Shown here in pieces: positions 14,354 to 15,451 of a stretch of DNA of 15,451 nt. Source of the DNA: Bacteroidaceae bacterium. GTDB lineage: Bacteria > Bacteroidota > Bacteroidia > Bacteroidales > Bacteroidaceae. The translations under genes were made by a program, and so were the position numbers. Below the pieces are notes generated by a model. The model had not been told where the DNA came from. It saw nothing but the letters and a program-made list of their open reading frames with translations, and searched no databases. Position 1 is the first letter of the stretch. Each line of letters begins with the position of its first letter. The stretch covers positions 1 through 15,451 of the forward strand of contig JAQVXN010000011.1 of the NCBI GenBank assembly GCA_028709135.1, read 5' to 3'.

Positions 14354-14857
14354 TTATACAAATTCGTGCCGCGCCTTCAAGAGCTCGCCACGCCACTCTT
14401 TAAAAGGGTGCACACGCAATTGTGAATTATAGAACCGCTTGTCGCCTGTTACTTCCTTACCCAGAAAAGATGGTTTCTCAAAAAGTTCATCAGGCGAATC
14501 AACTTCGATTTCGGCCATCACAAGCCCTTCATTTTCACCAAAAAATTCATCCACTTCACAGGTATGATTTCCACAACTCACAAGGTATCTGTTTTTATCG
14601 ATCACACCGGGCTCGCACAACTGCATCAGCTGTTTGGCCTCACCCACGGAGATTTCCTTTTCAAACTCAAGTCTTTGTAAACCGTCTGTCGAAGAAGGAC
14701 CCTTAATGGTAAGAAAAGCCTTTTTGCCATAAATTCTGACACGCACCGTACGCGATACATCACTAGAAATGTAACCTTGTACGATGTGCGCAACACTTTT
14801 TGCATAGGACTTGAAAGCCCCATTAACCAAAAATTTGTGTTCTATTTCCTTGTTCAT
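14354..14857 (-). CDS. CYTH domain protein (triphosphate tunnel metalloenzyme family)
   Basis: A 167-residue single-domain CYTH protein, the fold that hydrolyses inorganic tripolyphosphate, thiamine triphosphate or makes cAMP in different members. The N-terminal signature ExExK is EIEHK (4-8). Further charged tunnel residues are RTVRVRI (36-42), TIKG (50-53), LEFEKEI (63-69), KNRY (88-91), EVDEF (101-105), AEIEVD (115-120) and GDKRF (138-142). This alternation of basic phosphate-binding and acidic metal-binding residues on strands is complete, so it should be active. Small bacterial members with this layout are often tripolyphosphatases, but I cannot fix the substrate. It starts 8 bp after the stop of a small membrane protein gene and is the last gene of the cluster. 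Confidence 0.92.
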   Translation of the reverse strand: MNKEIEHKFLVNGAFKSYAKSVAHIVQGYISSDVSRTVRVRIYGKKAFLTIKGPSSTDGLQRLEFEKEISVGEAKQLMQLCEPGVIDKNRYLVSCGNHTCEVDEFFGENEGLVMAEIEVDSPDELFEKPSFLGKEVTGDKRFYNSQLRVHPFKEWRGELLKARHEFV

Positions 14858-14865
14858 TTTTGCTT

Positions 14866-15009
14866 TTAAGAACCCACAATAGAATAAACAATGAGCAACA
14901 AAAGCATCAAGGCAATAAGCCCTATAAAAATGCCGTTTACGATATGCTTTGCTTTACGCACTTGCTTTTGTTCTCTTTTTTCTGCACGGATTTTACTGTT
15001 TTGACTCAT
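14866..15009 (-). CDS. Small single-span membrane protein, 47 aa
   Basis: Read directly from the complement: ATG at 15009, TAA at 14866-14868. Residues 1-22 are polar and strongly basic (MSQNSKIRAEKREQKQVRKA, then KH), and about 23-46 form one hydrophobic helix (GIFIGLIALMLLLLIVYSIV). The positive N-terminus predicts N-in, C-out topology, with the helix in the inner membrane. It fits tightly between prfB (20 bp upstream) and the CYTH gene (8 bp downstream) on the same strand, which makes it likely to be real. I recognise no family and assign no function. It has no cleavable signal or Cys lipobox. It could alternatively be a non-conserved spacer frame, but the compact gene order and clear topology argue against that. 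Confidence 0.75.
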   Translation of the reverse strand: MSQNSKIRAEKREQKQVRKAKHIVNGIFIGLIALMLLLLIVYSIVGS

Positions 15010-15029
15010 AGTATTTTAGTTTTATTATA

Positions 15030-15451
15030 TCAATTGTCGTCTTCCTTTTTGCCGGCAAACTCCATCAGATATGCTTTGATAAAACCATCTATTTTGCCGT
15101 CCATCACCCCCGTCACATCACTGGTTTGATAGCCTGTACGATGGTCTTTCACTCGGCGGTCATCAAACACGTAGCTACGAATTTGACTGCCCCATTCTAT
15201 TTTCTTTTTGCCCGCTTCTATCTTAGCCTGCGCAGCTTGGCGTCGTTTCAATTCACGATCATAAAGTTGACTGCGCAAGAGGCGCATGGCATTCTCTCTA
15301 TTCTCAAGTTGTTTACGGCTTTCTGTATTTTCTATTAAAATTTCCTCTGTAGCGCCCGTATCGGGATCTGTATATTCATAGCGCAGGCGCACACCGGTTT
15401 CTACCTTATTCACATTCTGCCCACCAGCACCACCGGAACGAAAGAGATCCC
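15030..15451 (-). CDS. prfB: Peptide chain release factor 2, C-terminal part
   Basis: RF2 recognises UGA and UAA stop codons and triggers peptide release. The complement is open from the window edge to the stop at 15030, giving about 140 C-terminal residues. The catalytic GGQ loop is at the edge, in RSGGAGGQNVNK (about 15410-15445), followed by the class I core RLRYEYTDPDTG. Near the C-terminus RSYVFDDRRVKDHRTGYQ is the RF2-type form; RF1 has a DHRxN-like segment instead. GVMDGKIDGFIKAYL closes the domain. The stop-recognition tripeptide and any programmed frameshift site lie outside the window, so the RF2 call rests on this C-terminal half. It is the first visible gene of a cluster with the 47-aa membrane protein and the CYTH gene. 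Confidence 0.93.
   Translation of the reverse strand, partial: DLFRSGGAGGQNVNKVETGVRLRYEYTDPDTGATEEILIENTESRKQLENRENAMRLLRSQLYDRELKRRQAAQAKIEAGKKKIEWGSQIRSYVFDDRRVKDHRTGYQTSDVTGVMDGKIDGFIKAYLMEFAGKKEDDN

Overview
The window looks like a housekeeping stretch of a Bacteroidetes chromosome, most likely from the order Bacteroidales and plausibly Prevotella- or Bacteroides-like. The reasons are Bacteroidetes-type -7 promoter boxes (TAnnTTTG) in front of several genes, A-rich leaders without Shine-Dalgarno sites, a DUF4954 protein, signal peptides cleaved before Gln, and a PA14-containing family 3 glycosidase. The genus cannot be fixed by reading alone. I see no insertion sequence, CRISPR array, tRNA, rRNA or phage gene.

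Layout. Positions 1-1514 (minus) hold most of a class I [4Fe-4S] fumarase, cut by the window edge. Positions 1718-4987 (minus) hold an hflX-DUF4954 pair with a 12-bp gap. It is divergent from glmS (5299-7164, plus), which is followed after 42 bp by a secreted GH3 beta-glycosidase (7207-9690) and a strong terminator. A second plus-strand unit (9891-11406) encodes a metallophosphoesterase lipoprotein and an overlapping small outer-membrane-barrel candidate. An 867-bp stretch with no convincing gene follows (11407-12273). It lies between two convergent genes and carries a pair of 15-bp near-palindromic repeats spaced 21 bp. Then come tcdA (minus), asd (plus), a symmetric hairpin terminator, and a minus-strand cluster reading prfB (C-terminal part), a 47-aa single-span membrane protein, then a CYTH phosphohydrolase.

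The genes cover unrelated core functions: TCA/fumarate metabolism, ribosome rescue (HflX), amino-sugar synthesis for the envelope (GlmS), tRNA t6A cyclisation (TcdA), the lysine/threonine/methionine/diaminopimelate branch (Asd) and translation termination (RF2). The accessory parts are the secreted glycosidase and the phosphoesterase/barrel pair. Starts were moved downstream of the longest open frame for glmS (catalytic Cys2), asd and the barrel gene. For fum, glmS and asd the start codon lies 28-29 nt past a TAnnTTTG box, which supports these choices.

I did not find a clearly new multi-gene system. The best leads are the tandem palindromes in the empty convergent gap, the translationally overlapping phosphoesterase/barrel pair, and the tiny membrane protein between prfB and the CYTH gene.
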